Origin: Hoeflea sp038900095
Lineage (GTDB): Bacteria; Pseudomonadota; Alphaproteobacteria; Rhizobiales; Rhizobiaceae
Assembly: GCF_038900095.1 (NCBI RefSeq)
Contig: NZ_JBBMQQ010000002.1
Span: 248,001-312,000, forward strand
DNA length: 64,000 nucleotides
Direction: 5' to 3'
Positions within the stretch are counted from its first letter, which is position 1, and each line of letters begins with the position of its first letter. The notes under the pieces are model-generated. The model searched no databases and was not told the DNA's origin. It worked only from the letters and a program-made list of their open reading frames with translations. This document shows positions 1 through 9,219 of the stretch, in pieces. The position numbers and the translations under genes are program-made.

Positions 1-442
1 CGCCCAGGGTGCCGGCACCCGGGGTGGCTGCGAGCAGCAGTCCGTCAGGCTTCAGCGCATGGCGCAATTGCACCAGCACGCCCGGTGTGTCGTTGGTCAC
101 GTGCAGCGCCAGAGGTGAAACGATCAGATCGGCACTGCCCGGCTCCAGCGGCACAAGATCGGGCTCGGCGAAAACTTGCCTGTCCGGCTCGACGCCGGGG
201 ATCTCGCACATGTCGACATAGGTGAAATCGGCGGTCTTACCGGTGGCTTTCATCATGGTGGCGGCAAGCGGCAAGCCGGCATGAACCAGGACCGGGTGAT
301 CGAATTGCCTTTCCACCACCGAGAGCCGTTCGGCCATGTCTTCGGCGACCCGGCGAACGAGGAAATCCGCACCCGGTTCAAAACCGGCCAATGCGCGCAA
401 TCGGCGCTGACGTAGCAGGGTGTGATCAAAGAGACGATCCAT
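1..442 (-). CDS. SAM-dependent methyltransferase, BioC/NDUFAF5-like (3' part outside window)
   Basis: The minus-strand frame opens with ATG at 442 and stays open to the window edge, so only about 147 N-terminal residues are visible. It begins MDRLFDHTLLRQRR and contains a region ending in LALHVTNDTPGVLVQLRHAL followed by KPDGLLLA. That arrangement is typical of the class I methyltransferases close to BioC and the mitochondrial complex I assembly factor NDUFAF5. It is divergent from comF, about 93 bp away. The family call rests on motif recognition; the exact substrate cannot be told from this fragment. Confidence 0.7.
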   Translation of the reverse strand, partial: MDRLFDHTLLRQRRLRALAGFEPGADFLVRRVAEDMAERLSVVERQFDHPVLVHAGLPLAATMMKATGKTADFTYVDMCEIPGVEPDRQVFAEPDLVPLEPGSADLIVSPLALHVTNDTPGVLVQLRHALKPDGLLLAATPGAGTLG

Positions 443-535
443 GATCGTGGCCTATCGGTAGGTTTCGGGTTCAACTGAGGCCTGTTGGCCGGGTTGCGGC
501 TCGCTTGTTGGATGGAACGGCAGTAAAGTCAACTG

Positions 536-1327
536 ATGGACCGTGCGGATTTCCTTCAATTCAGGCTCCGATTGCTGGCTGCATGCCAGTTCGCGGGTCT
601 GGGGGTGATGCAACTGGTGTATCCGCCGGTCTGCTCGGGGTGTGGCAAAATGGTGGGGCGGCCCGCCGGCTTGTGCACGGAATGCTGGTCGACGGTGCGG
701 TTCATCGAGCGGCCCTATTGCGAGATCACCGGCATGCCCTTCGATCATGACCGGGGTGACGGATATGTCTCGCCCGAGGCGATCGCCAATCCGCCGTCCT
801 ATGCAAAGGCGCGGGCGGCGGTGTTTCATGATGGCGTTGCCCGCAAGATTGTCCATGGGCTGAAGTATTCTGACCGCGCCGATCTCGCCACCATGATGGC
901 GGAGTGGATGATCCGGGCAGGGCGGGACGTTATCGATGACAGTGATGTCATCATTGCGGTGCCGTTGCACCGGGGGCGGTTGTTTGCCCGGCGTTACAAC
1001 CAGTCGGCGGAGTTGGCACGGACGCTTGCCAGGCATTGCGGCAAACCGTTCCTGCCCGGTGTGATGCGGCGGATTCGTGCCACGCGGCAGCAGGTCGGCC
1101 TGGGCTTGAAGGCCCGGCAGGACAATGTTCGCGGGGCGTTCCAGACGGTGCCCGAACAGGTGTCGCGGGTTGCCGGGCTCAAGGTGCTGCTGGTCGATGA
1201 CGTGCTGACCACCGGGTCAACTGTGGAGGCAGCCACGCGATCGCTGTTGCGTGCAGGCGCGAGCCGGGTCAACGTGCTGACCTTTGCCAGGGTTGCAAGC
1301 CCGGGTGAGGAAACCCTATATGCTTGA
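536..1327 (+). CDS. comF: ComF family phosphoribosyltransferase-like protein
   Basis: The 263-residue protein has the two-part ComF layout. An N-terminal zinc ribbon has Cys33, Cys36, Cys47 and Cys50 (CSGCGK and CTEC). A C-terminal type I phosphoribosyltransferase fold has the PRPP-loop motif DDVLTTGST at 221-229. ComF proteins are cytoplasmic and linked to DNA uptake and competence, although their biochemical role in alphaproteobacteria is unclear. It is followed 36 bp later by grxC and probably heads a short operon with grxC, the amidase and the DUF1178 gene. The ribosome-binding site before 536 is weak, so the start is only moderately sure. Confidence 0.88.
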   Translation: MDRADFLQFRLRLLAACQFAGLGVMQLVYPPVCSGCGKMVGRPAGLCTECWSTVRFIERPYCEITGMPFDHDRGDGYVSPEAIANPPSYAKARAAVFHDGVARKIVHGLKYSDRADLATMMAEWMIRAGRDVIDDSDVIIAVPLHRGRLFARRYNQSAELARTLARHCGKPFLPGVMRRIRATRQQVGLGLKARQDNVRGAFQTVPEQVSRVAGLKVLLVDDVLTTGSTVEAATRSLLRAGASRVNVLTFARVASPGEETLYA

Positions 1328-1363
1328 AGGGCCGCGAAGGCCGTCGAACGAATGGAGACCCGC

Positions 1364-1624
1364 ATGGCAGACGTAATCCTCTATACCCGGCAGTTCTGCG
1401 GTTTCTGTACCGCTGCCAAACGTTTGCTGGACGGAAAAGGCGTCAGCTACACCGAGCATGATGCGACTTTCTCCCCGGAGCTGAAGCAGGAAATGATCGG
1501 CAAGGCCAACGGCCGGGCTACGTTTCCGCAGATATTCATTGATGGTGTTCATGTTGGAGGCTGCGACGAGCTGCATGCTCTTGATCGTGCCGGCAAGCTT
1601 GATCCCATGCTGACAGGGGGCTGA
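1364..1624 (+). CDS. grxC: Glutaredoxin 3
   Basis: This 86-residue protein is a small thiol-disulfide oxidoreductase of the cytoplasm that uses glutathione as reductant. The active site is Cys12-Gly-Phe-Cys15, followed by the thioredoxin-fold TFPQIFID segment carrying the cis-proline and the GG-DEL segment of glutathione binding. I chose the ATG at 1364 rather than the in-frame ATG at 1352 because GGAGA lies six bases before it and the protein then begins MADVILYTRQFCGFC, the usual grxC start. The amidase gene follows 3 bp downstream. The CGFC active site in place of CPYC is common in rhizobial GrxC proteins. Confidence 0.92.
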   Translation: MADVILYTRQFCGFCTAAKRLLDGKGVSYTEHDATFSPELKQEMIGKANGRATFPQIFIDGVHVGGCDELHALDRAGKLDPMLTGG

Positions 1625-1627
1625 GAC

Positions 1628-2488
1628 ATGCGTGAACTGGTTGTCGCCGCAGTACAGATGCGGTCGGGTGTCACGCCCGAGGCGAACATTGAAGCCATGG
1701 CCGGCCTGGTCCGCGATGCGGCCTCGCGTGGCGCACGCTATGTGCAGACACCGGAAATGACCGGTGCCGTCCAGAAAAACCGTGACGGCCTGCGCAGCAT
1801 TCTCAAAACGGAAGCCGATGACCCCGTTCTCAAGGAAGCGTCGTCGCTTGCCGGCGAACTGGGCATCTATCTGCATGTCGGGTCAACGGCGATCGATGTC
1901 GGTGGCGATATGACGGCCAATCGCGGCGTGGTGTTCGGTCCCGACGGCCGTGCGCTTGCCCATTATGACAAGATCCACATGTTTGACGTGGATCTCGACA
2001 ATGGCGAGAGCTGGCGGGAAAGCTCGGTCTATCAGCCCGGCGAAGTGGCGCGGACCGTGGATCTCGATGTCGCCCGGCTCGGCATGGGCATCTGTTACGA
2101 TGTCCGTTTCCCGCACCTGTTCCGCGAACTGGCGCTGGCCGGTGCCGATATTCTGACCGCGCCGGCTGCCTTTACGCGTCAGACCGGCGAGGCGCACTGG
2201 CATGTGCTGCAACGCGCCCGCGCGATCGAAAACGGTGCTTTCGTGATCTCGGCGGCGCAGGGCGGGGTGCATGAAGACGGGCGGGAAACCTACGGCCATT
2301 CGCTTATCGTCGATCCGTGGGGACGCGTGATCGCGGAGGCCGACCATGATGAGCCCGGCGTGATCGTCGCCTCGTTGCAGCTTGACGAGGTCGCCGCGGC
2401 GCGGTCGAAAATTCCCAATCTGAAGAATGCCCGGGAGTACCGGGTCGAAACCGGAATAGAGGCAACAAGAGGAGAGAGAGTGGCGTGA
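1628..2488 (+). CDS. Carbon-nitrogen hydrolase, Nit1-like (probable deaminated glutathione amidase)
   Basis: This 286-residue protein of the nitrilase superfamily has the Glu-Lys-Cys catalytic triad visible as Glu43 (TPEMTG), Lys115 (HYDKIHMFDVD) and Cys156 (GICYDVRFP). The segment AHWHVLQRARAIENGAFV is characteristic of the Nit1 branch, whose known members hydrolyse deaminated glutathione as metabolite repair. The gene lies directly after glutaredoxin 3, which fits a glutathione-related job. Its stop codon overlaps the GTG start of the DUF1178 gene, implying translational coupling. The substrate is an inference from family and context. Confidence 0.85.
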   Translation: MRELVVAAVQMRSGVTPEANIEAMAGLVRDAASRGARYVQTPEMTGAVQKNRDGLRSILKTEADDPVLKEASSLAGELGIYLHVGSTAIDVGGDMTANRGVVFGPDGRALAHYDKIHMFDVDLDNGESWRESSVYQPGEVARTVDLDVARLGMGICYDVRFPHLFRELALAGADILTAPAAFTRQTGEAHWHVLQRARAIENGAFVISAAQGGVHEDGRETYGHSLIVDPWGRVIAEADHDEPGVIVASLQLDEVAAARSKIPNLKNAREYRVETGIEATRGERVA

Positions 2489-2910
2489 TCCGCTTTTCTT
2501 TGCATTGTGACAAGGATCATGAATTTGAGGGATGGTTTTCCTCAAGCAAGGATTTTGACAGCCAGGCCGAGCGCGGACTGGTTGAATGCCCGGTCTGCGG
2601 CTCCCGGCAGGTCGGCAAGGCGCTGATGGCGCCGGCGGTTGCGGTATCGAAGGAAGCTCCGGCGCGGCCTCTGGCGCTCGATCCCGAAAAGCGCGAGATG
2701 ATGCGCAAGCTGAGGGACATGGTGCAGACAATCAAGCAGAACTCCGAAGATGTCGGCGACCGGTTTGCCGATGAAGCGCGCAAGATCCATCACGGCGAAG
2801 CCGAAGCACGCGGCATCATCGGCAAAGCGTCGAGTGATGATGCCAGGTCACTGGTCGAGGAAGGAATCGAGATCGCCCCGTTGCCGGAATTTCCGGACGA
2901 CCTGAGCTGA
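2485..2910 (+). CDS. DUF1178 family protein
   Basis: The 141-residue protein starts with GTG inside a GTGA overlap with the amidase stop. The N-terminus (MIRFSLHCDKDHEFEGWF) and the CPVCGS motif (Cys35, Cys38) with Cys8 suggest a small zinc-ribbon fold followed by a charged, probably helical, tail. This is the standard DUF1178 arrangement found beside nitrilase-family genes in many alphaproteobacteria. No function is established for the family. Confidence 0.85.
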   Translation: MIRFSLHCDKDHEFEGWFSSSKDFDSQAERGLVECPVCGSRQVGKALMAPAVAVSKEAPARPLALDPEKREMMRKLRDMVQTIKQNSEDVGDRFADEARKIHHGEAEARGIIGKASSDDARSLVEEGIEIAPLPEFPDDLS

Positions 2911-2911
2911 G

Positions 2912-3496
2912 ATGGCCTCGCCCGGCTTTCATCTTGCGATGTACAATTTCGGTCTGCATGTGGCGGCTTACGATTCACCCCGGGTGCAGGGGTTTCTCAA
3001 GCGCGAACCGTTGAACTTTGCCGCTGCTGAGAAGGCGTCAGGATTTGTCGGCCGCTCGGGCTATGACGGCGAGCCGGGACCGGAGAGCTGGGGCGTCCAG
3101 GTCTTTCCCCGGTTTCTCGAAGGCAGCGGGTTTGACTGCGGGCCGTCATCACTATCGGTCTGGGCAGACATCGAAAGCCTGATGGCTTTCACCTATGCCG
3201 GGGTCCATGCCGAGGCGCTGCAAAATGCGCGCAACTGGAACACCAGAAATGACTGGCCGCCCCTGGTTCTCTGGTGGATCCAGGCCGGCGACCGCCCGGT
3301 TTGGGAACAGGCGACCAAAAGGCTGGAACGGCTGCATGATCACGGGCCGGGGCCATCGGCATTCAATTTCAAGCAGGCTTATGATCCGGACGGCGGGCTT
3401 GTGGAAATCGACCGTGCCCGGGTCAAAACCCTGATTGAAGCGAACGCGCCGGGCCAGGGCGATCTGCTTGAGCAGCTCAAGGGAATGCCCGTCTGA
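2912..3496 (+). CDS. DUF3291 domain protein
   Basis: This 194-residue soluble protein begins one base after the DUF1178 stop. It has the aromatic-rich core of DUF3291 proteins: HLAMYNFG near the N-terminus, ESLMAFTYAGVHAEAL in the middle and LVLWWIQAGDRP later. These are dimeric alpha/beta-barrel-like folds related to small heme or antibiotic-biosynthesis monooxygenases, but no activity can be assigned here. It ends convergently with ubiG, 52 bp apart. Confidence 0.75.
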   Translation: MASPGFHLAMYNFGLHVAAYDSPRVQGFLKREPLNFAAAEKASGFVGRSGYDGEPGPESWGVQVFPRFLEGSGFDCGPSSLSVWADIESLMAFTYAGVHAEALQNARNWNTRNDWPPLVLWWIQAGDRPVWEQATKRLERLHDHGPGPSAFNFKQAYDPDGGLVEIDRARVKTLIEANAPGQGDLLEQLKGMPV

Positions 3497-3548
3497 CACC
3501 GGGCTTGTCCGGGTAAAGCGGGCCGAGCGAGGTGGTGTGCCGGGGGGA

Positions 3549-4301
3549 TCAGGAGGCCTTGGGGCGCTCCATCAGCATCATGTAGTTGACGTCCATGTCG
3601 CGGGACAGGTTCCACTGATCCTGGAGCGGATTGTAAAACACGCCGGTGCGGTCGATGACGTTCAGGCCCGATGCGGCCAATGGTGTTTCGATTTCTTCCG
3701 GCCGGACCAGTCTTTCATACTGATGCGTGCCGCGCGGCAGCCAGCGCAAGACATATTCGGCGCCGATGATTGCCAGTGCCATGGCCTTCATGGTCCGGTT
3801 GATGGTGGCGACAAACATCAGGCCACCCGGCTTGACCATCTCGGCGCAGGAGGTGAGGAACAGGTCGACGTCGGCGACATGCTCGACCACTTCCATGTTG
3901 AGCACGATGTCAAAGCGTTCGCCGCGGGCGGCCAATTCCTCGGACGTTACGGCCTCGTAGTTCACGTTCACGCCGCTCTGTGCCGCATGGATCGAAGCCA
4001 CTTCGACGTTGGTCCTGGATGCATCGGCGCCAAGCACCTCGGCGCCCATGCGGGCCATCGGTTCCGACAAAAGCCCGCCGCCACAGCCGATATCGAGCAA
4101 CCTCAAGCCGGCCAGGGGCTTGTCGCTTTTCGGGTCACGGCCGAAATGTGCGGCAACATGATCGCGGATATAGGTCAGGCGTACCGGATTGAACTTGTGC
4201 AGGGGGCGGAACTTGCCGGTGGGGCTCCACCATTCCGCCGCCATGGCCGAAAACCGCGCAACTTCGTCCTGATCGATCGTTGTCTGGGCAGCCTGGCTCA
4301 T
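3549..4301 (-). CDS. ubiG: Ubiquinone biosynthesis O-methyltransferase
   Basis: The product (250 residues) carries out the two SAM-dependent O-methylations of ubiquinone synthesis. The SAM-binding motif LLDIGCGGGLLSEPMA starts near residue 68. The N-terminal DEVARFSAMAAEWWSPTGKFRPLHKFNPVRL is a UbiG hallmark, as is the later NMEVVEHVADVD block. The first possible ATG is at 4376, but I place the start at 4301 because GGAGAGA sits just upstream and the protein then begins at the conserved N-terminus. It is divergent from lysC across 191 bp. This divergent pair is common in Rhizobiales. Confidence 0.95.
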   Translation of the reverse strand: MSQAAQTTIDQDEVARFSAMAAEWWSPTGKFRPLHKFNPVRLTYIRDHVAAHFGRDPKSDKPLAGLRLLDIGCGGGLLSEPMARMGAEVLGADASRTNVEVASIHAAQSGVNVNYEAVTSEELAARGERFDIVLNMEVVEHVADVDLFLTSCAEMVKPGGLMFVATINRTMKAMALAIIGAEYVLRWLPRGTHQYERLVRPEEIETPLAASGLNVIDRTGVFYNPLQDQWNLSRDMDVNYMMLMERPKAS

Positions 4302-4418
4302 CGGTCTCTCCGGTGTTGTATTCCAGACAATCAACTCGGGCGTTGGGCCTGCCTTGTCAAGAGCAGGCAATGTCACATCAGCGATCCGGTTGCAGCGCGG
4401 CGGATTTTTAGCTATGAG

Positions 4419-4455
4419 ACCGCCACCTTCCGCTCCGGAACCCGGGGCGGTTTTT
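4419..4455 (+). promoter_or_regulatory. Terminator-like hairpin in the lysC leader (candidate attenuator)
   Basis: ACCGCC at 4419-4424 pairs with GGCGGT at 4446-4451. An inner hairpin, TTCCG/CGGAA, lies at 4428-4440, and the outer stem runs directly into five T residues at 4451-4455. It lies 38 bp before the lysC start, downstream of the divergent ubiG start, so it cannot terminate ubiG. GGCGG at 4399-4403 could pair with the same CCGCC in an alternative fold. The structure is seen; the attenuation role is inferred. Confidence 0.45.
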
Positions 4456-4492
4456 CTTGCCCGTTAGCGGGTTCGGCAGCGGATAAGACAGC

Positions 4493-5767
4493 ATGGCCCG
4501 CATAGTGATGAAATTTGGCGGCACTTCGGTCGCCGACCTGGAACGGATCCACAACGTTGCCCGGCACGTCAAGCGTGAAGTGGACGCGGGGCACCAGGTT
4601 GCCGTGGTGGTGTCGGCGATGGCCGGCAAGACCAACGAACTGGTGAACTGGGTGCAGCAGATGCCGAAGGTCGCCGGTGCCAGCGCCTCGTTTTACGATG
4701 CGCGCGAGTATGACGCGATCGTTGCGTCAGGCGAACAAGTAACCAGCGGACTGCTCGCCATCGCGCTGCAATCGATGGGCGTGGACGCCCGGTCCTGGCA
4801 GGGCTGGCAGATTCCGGTGAAGACCGACAATGCCCATGCGGCGGCGCGGATTGTCGATATCGACGGGTCCGAACTGATCCGCCGGTTCGAAATGGGGCAG
4901 GTCGCGGTTGTTGCCGGCTTTCAGGGCGTGGGCCCGGACAACCGGCTGGCAACGCTCGGGCGCGGTGGTTCGGATACCAGTGCTGTCGCGATCGCGGCAG
5001 CCGTGAAGGCTGACCGCTGCGATATCTATACCGACGTCGACGGCGTCTATACCACCGATCCCCGGGTTGAGCCGAAGGCGCGGCGGATGAAAAAGATCGC
5101 GTTCGAGGAAATGCTTGAAATGGCATCGCTCGGCGCCAAGGTGCTGCAGGTCCGGTCGGTCGAACTGGCGATGGTTCACAAGGTGAGAACCTTCGTGCGC
5201 TCGAGCTTTGACGATCCGGATGCGCCAGGAATGGGGGATCTGCTCAATCCGCCCGGAACTCTTATTTGCGACGAGGAAGAAATCGTGGAACAGGAAGTCG
5301 TTACCGGCATTGCCTACGCCAAGGACGAAGCGCAGATCTCTTTGAGGCGGCTTGCCGACCGGCCCGGCGTTTCGGCGGCGATTTTCGGTCCGCTTGCGGA
5401 CTCGCACATCAATGTCGACATGATCGTCCAGAACATTTCCGAAGACGGATCACGGACCGACATGACTTTCACTGTGCCCTCGAGCGATGCCGAGAAGGCG
5501 TTGACGGTGCTCGCCGGCCAGAAAGAGCTGATCGGCTACGACGTGGTTCAGAGCGAATCAGGTCTGGCGAAGGTTTCTGTTATCGGCATCGGCATGCGAA
5601 GCCACGCCGGCGTGGCTGCAAGCGCGTTCAAGGCCCTTGCGGAGAAATCCATTAATATCAAAGCAATAACGACTTCAGAAATCAAGATTTCGATCCTGAT
5701 CGACGGCGCTTATGCAGAACTCGCGGTTAGGACTTTGCATTCCGTCTACGGTCTGGATAAGACTTAG
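4493..5767 (+). CDS. lysC: Aspartate kinase
   Basis: This 424-residue enzyme phosphorylates L-aspartate, the first step toward lysine, methionine, threonine and diaminopimelate. The kinase motif KFGGTSVAD begins at Lys7, and GRGGSDTSAVAIAAAVKAD lies mid-protein. The C-terminal third (about 265-424) holds two ACT domains, which bind allosteric amino acids. Length and architecture match the usual rhizobial enzyme. The ribosome-binding site is weak, but the start gives the canonical N-terminus. A hairpin-plus-T-tract upstream suggests leader control. ptsP follows 95 bp downstream. Confidence 0.96.
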   Translation: MARIVMKFGGTSVADLERIHNVARHVKREVDAGHQVAVVVSAMAGKTNELVNWVQQMPKVAGASASFYDAREYDAIVASGEQVTSGLLAIALQSMGVDARSWQGWQIPVKTDNAHAAARIVDIDGSELIRRFEMGQVAVVAGFQGVGPDNRLATLGRGGSDTSAVAIAAAVKADRCDIYTDVDGVYTTDPRVEPKARRMKKIAFEEMLEMASLGAKVLQVRSVELAMVHKVRTFVRSSFDDPDAPGMGDLLNPPGTLICDEEEIVEQEVVTGIAYAKDEAQISLRRLADRPGVSAAIFGPLADSHINVDMIVQNISEDGSRTDMTFTVPSSDAEKALTVLAGQKELIGYDVVQSESGLAKVSVIGIGMRSHAGVAASAFKALAEKSINIKAITTSEIKISILIDGAYAELAVRTLHSVYGLDKT

Positions 5768-5862
5768 CCAACGGGATCAATATAAACCGGCAAAAGCCGA
5801 ACTCTGTTAACCGGCCGGGAGCTTTTCTGGGCGGGCCACACGAATTGGGAGAATGAAGCGCG

Positions 5863-8124
5863 ATGAGAGACCTTTCGACAGGTCCGCGCGTCCTTCTCAG
5901 GCGGCTGCGCGAGTTGATGGCGGAGCCCCTTGAGCCGCAGGAGCGCCTTGACCAGATTGTCCGCCAGATCGCGGCCAACATGGTCGCTGAAGTGTGCTCG
6001 TTTTACGTGCTGCGCGCCGATGGTGCGCTGGAGCTTTTCGCCACCGAAGGCCTGAACAAGGACTCGGTGCACCTGGCCCAGCTGAAGATGGGCCAGGGTC
6101 TGGTCGGCACGATTGCCGCCAGCGCCCGTTCGCTCAACCTGTCGGACGCCCAGTCCCATCCGGCCTTTACCTACCTGCCGGAAACCGGCGAAGAGATCTA
6201 CAATTCCTTCCTCGGGGTTCCGATCCTGAGGGCCGGCCGGTCGCTGGGTGTTCTGGTCGTCCAGAACAAGGCGCATCGCAAGTACCGCGAGGACGAGGTC
6301 GAGGCTCTCGAGACCACGTCGATGGTGTTGGCCGAGATGATCGCCACGGGCGAACTCAAGCAGATCACCCGGCCTGGACTTGAGCTTGACCTGAACCGTC
6401 CGGTGACAATCGAGGGTGACGCTTACGGAGACGGCATCGGCCTTGGCCACGTCGTCCTGCATGAACCGCGCATTGTCGTTACCGAACTTCTCAATGATGA
6501 CATCGATGCCGAACTCAAGCGGCTTGAAGAAGCCCTGGGATCGCTGCGTATTTCCATCGACGACATGCTGTCGCGGCGGGATGTCTCGATGGAGGGGGAA
6601 CACCGTGCGGTTCTCGAAGCCTACCGGATGTTTGCCCATGATCGCGGCTGGGTGCGGAAGCTCGAGGAAGCGATTCGCAACGGGCTGACCTGCGAGGCAG
6701 CGGTGGAGAAAGTGCAGAGCGACACCCGCGCCCGCATGATCCACATGACCGATTCCTACCTGCGCGAACGGCTGCACGATTTCGACGATCTCGCCAACCG
6801 CCTGCTCAGGCAGCTGACCGGCTTTGTCCCCGGCAGCAAGGGATTGCCGCAGGATGCGATCATCGTGGCGCGCGCCATGGGTGCTGCCGAACTGCTTGAT
6901 TATCCGCGCGAAGCGATCCGCGGCCTCGTGCTCGAGGACGGCGCGGTGACAAGCCATGTGGTGATTGTTGCCCGGGCGATGGGGATACCGGTTGTCGGCC
7001 AGGTGATCGGCATCGCGTCGCTTGCGGAAAACCGGGATTCCATCATCGTTGATGGCGAGGACGGTGTTGTGCACCTGCGCCCGATGTCGGACGTCCAGGA
7101 TGCCTATGCCGACAAGGTCCGCTTCCGGGCCAAGCGGCAGGAACAGTTCCGGGCGTTGCGCACGGTGGAGCCGCGCACACGCGACGGCCAATACATCACC
7201 TTGCAGATGAACGCCGGCCTTCTGGTGGATCTGCCGCAGCTCAGTGAATCCGGCGCCAGCGGCATCGGGCTGTTCCGGACGGAACTCCAGTTCATGATTG
7301 CCTCGACCATGCCGAAGGTCGACGAGCAGGAAAATCTCTATCGCAGTGTGTTGCGGCAGGCGGCCGGAAGCCCGGTCACATTCCGCACGCTGGATATCGG
7401 CGGCGACAAGGTGGTGCCGTATTTCCGCTCCGCCGAAGAGGAAAACCCGGCGCTTGGATGGCGCGCCATCCGGCTTGCGCTGGACCGGCCGGGATTGCTG
7501 CGGACCCAGCTGCGGGCGCTTCTGAAAGCCGCCGCCGGAGCCGAGCTGAAGCTGATGCTTCCAATGATCACCGAGGTCAACGAGCTTCGCCTGGCGCGCG
7601 AGCTGTTGAACAAGGAGGTCCGGCACCTTTCCCGCTTTGGGTACCAGTTGCCGCGCAGCCTGCAGTTTGGCGCAATGCTGGAAGTGCCGAGCCTGCTCTG
7701 GCAGCTTGACGAGTTGATGGAAGAGATCGATTTCGTTTCCGTCGGTTCCAACGACCTGTTCCAGTTCCTGATGGCGGTCGACCGGGGAAATTCCCGTGTG
7801 GCCGACCGGTTCGATACCCTGGGGCGGCCTTTCCTGCGCGTGCTGCGCCAGATTGTCGAAGCGGCCAACAGGACCAATACACCGCTGACCCTTTGTGGCG
7901 AGATCGCCGGCAAGCCGCTCTCGGCGATGGCGCTGCTCGGCATCGGCTTCCGCAACATCTCGATGTCGCCGGCAGCCATAGGCCCGGTCAAATCGATGCT
8001 GCTGTCGCTCGATCTGGGCAAACTGGAAGAATCCCTGCTGCCGATCATTGCCGATACGCGAAGCGAAAAAACAGTTCGCGAGTTCCTGATGGACTTTGCC
8101 GACGCCAATGGCGTGAGCCTTTAG
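5863..8124 (+). CDS. ptsP: Phosphoenolpyruvate-protein phosphotransferase PtsP (enzyme I-Ntr)
   Basis: This 753-residue protein starts the nitrogen-related phosphotransferase chain, passing phosphate from PEP to NPr and EIIA-Ntr, which modulate nitrogen, potassium and polymer metabolism. Residues 1 to about 150 form a GAF sensor domain. The enzyme I phosphohistidine is His365 in GAVTSHVVIVARAMGIP. The PEP-binding TIM barrel follows, with GIGLFRTELQF, TLDIGGDK and the C-terminal FVSVGSNDLFQF and LCGEIAGKP motifs. It lies 9 bp before prfA, so the two are probably cotranscribed, as in other Rhizobiales. Confidence 0.95.
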   Translation: MRDLSTGPRVLLRRLRELMAEPLEPQERLDQIVRQIAANMVAEVCSFYVLRADGALELFATEGLNKDSVHLAQLKMGQGLVGTIAASARSLNLSDAQSHPAFTYLPETGEEIYNSFLGVPILRAGRSLGVLVVQNKAHRKYREDEVEALETTSMVLAEMIATGELKQITRPGLELDLNRPVTIEGDAYGDGIGLGHVVLHEPRIVVTELLNDDIDAELKRLEEALGSLRISIDDMLSRRDVSMEGEHRAVLEAYRMFAHDRGWVRKLEEAIRNGLTCEAAVEKVQSDTRARMIHMTDSYLRERLHDFDDLANRLLRQLTGFVPGSKGLPQDAIIVARAMGAAELLDYPREAIRGLVLEDGAVTSHVVIVARAMGIPVVGQVIGIASLAENRDSIIVDGEDGVVHLRPMSDVQDAYADKVRFRAKRQEQFRALRTVEPRTRDGQYITLQMNAGLLVDLPQLSESGASGIGLFRTELQFMIASTMPKVDEQENLYRSVLRQAAGSPVTFRTLDIGGDKVVPYFRSAEEENPALGWRAIRLALDRPGLLRTQLRALLKAAAGAELKLMLPMITEVNELRLARELLNKEVRHLSRFGYQLPRSLQFGAMLEVPSLLWQLDELMEEIDFVSVGSNDLFQFLMAVDRGNSRVADRFDTLGRPFLRVLRQIVEAANRTNTPLTLCGEIAGKPLSAMALLGIGFRNISMSPAAIGPVKSMLLSLDLGKLEESLLPIIADTRSEKTVREFLMDFADANGVSL

Positions 8125-8133
8125 GATCAAGTA

Positions 8134-9219
8134 ATGGCGAGATTGCCGATTCAGAAAATCCGTGAACTCGAGCGCCGCTTCGACGAGGTCGAGGCGCGCA
8201 TGTCGGCAGGTCCGGATGCGGAAACCTATGTGAAGCTGGCTTCCGAGTATTCCGAACTGCAGCCGCTTGTCGGCGAGATCAGGGAATTGTCGAAAGCCGA
8301 AGCCGAGCGCGCCGATCTGATGGCGATGCTGGCTGACAGTTCAACCGACCGCGAGATGCGGGAGATGGCCGAGGAAGAGCTGAAGGCGATCAGGAGCCGG
8401 ATTGAAAAGCTCGAGCAGCAGATCGAGATCATGCTGCTGCCCAAGGACGCTGCCGACGAGCGCAGCGCCATCGTTGAAATCCGCGCAGGAACAGGCGGCT
8501 CCGAGGCGGCCCTGTTCGCAGGCGATCTTTTCCGCATGTACGAGCGCTATGCCTCCTCACGGGGATGGCGGGTGGAAGTGCTGTCGGCGAGCGAGGGTGA
8601 AGCCGGCGGCTACAAGGAAATCATCGCCACGGTTTCGGGCAAGGGCGTGTTTGCGCGGCTGAAATTCGAATCCGGCGTGCATCGGGTGCAACGGGTACCG
8701 GAAACGGAATCCGGCGGGCGCATTCATACGTCGGCTGCGACTGTTGCGGTGCTGCCGGAGGCGGAGGACATCGACATCGAAGTGCGTCCGGAGGATATCC
8801 GGATCGACACGATGCGGGCGTCGGGCGCCGGCGGTCAGCACGTCAACACCACGGACTCGGCTGTACGCATCACCCATTTGCCGACCGGGCTGGTGGTGAC
8901 ATCCTCGGAGAAATCGCAGCACCAGAACCGCGCCAAGGCAATGCAGGTGCTGCGCTCACGACTGTTCGACATGGAACGTCAGAAAGCCGACAGCGAACGT
9001 TCGGCCGACCGCAAGAGCCAGGTCGGGTCGGGCGACCGGTCGGAGCGGATCCGGACATACAATTTCCCGCAAGGCCGGGTGACCGATCACCGCATCAACC
9101 TGACGCTTTACAAGCTCGACCGGATGATGATGGGCGAGATTGACGAGATCGTCGATGCGCTGATTTCCGATCACCAGGCGGGCCAGCTGGCCACTCTTGG
9201 CGAACATGGCCAGGCCTGA
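8134..9219 (+). CDS. prfA: Peptide chain release factor 1
   Basis: This 361-residue class I release factor recognises UAA and UAG at the ribosome. The peptidyl-tRNA hydrolysis motif Gly233-Gly234-Gln235 is present in SGAGGQHVNTTDSAVRI. The domain order is the N-terminal helical domain (about 1-100), the codon-recognition region and the C-terminal basic segment. It overlaps prmC, whose product methylates the glutamine of this GGQ motif, so the neighbours are functionally paired. Confidence 0.97.
   Translation: MARLPIQKIRELERRFDEVEARMSAGPDAETYVKLASEYSELQPLVGEIRELSKAEAERADLMAMLADSSTDREMREMAEEELKAIRSRIEKLEQQIEIMLLPKDAADERSAIVEIRAGTGGSEAALFAGDLFRMYERYASSRGWRVEVLSASEGEAGGYKEIIATVSGKGVFARLKFESGVHRVQRVPETESGGRIHTSAATVAVLPEAEDIDIEVRPEDIRIDTMRASGAGGQHVNTTDSAVRITHLPTGLVVTSSEKSQHQNRAKAMQVLRSRLFDMERQKADSERSADRKSQVGSGDRSERIRTYNFPQGRVTDHRINLTLYKLDRMMMGEIDEIVDALISDHQAGQLATLGEHGQA

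Noticed and set aside
3497..3548. Terminator between the DUF3291 gene and ubiG
   Set aside because: CCGG pairs are too short and there is no T-tract.
5764..8130. 788-codon open frame opposite ptsP
   Set aside because: It is an antisense shadow of a high-GC gene; its translation has no family motif, and ptsP is well supported on the other strand.
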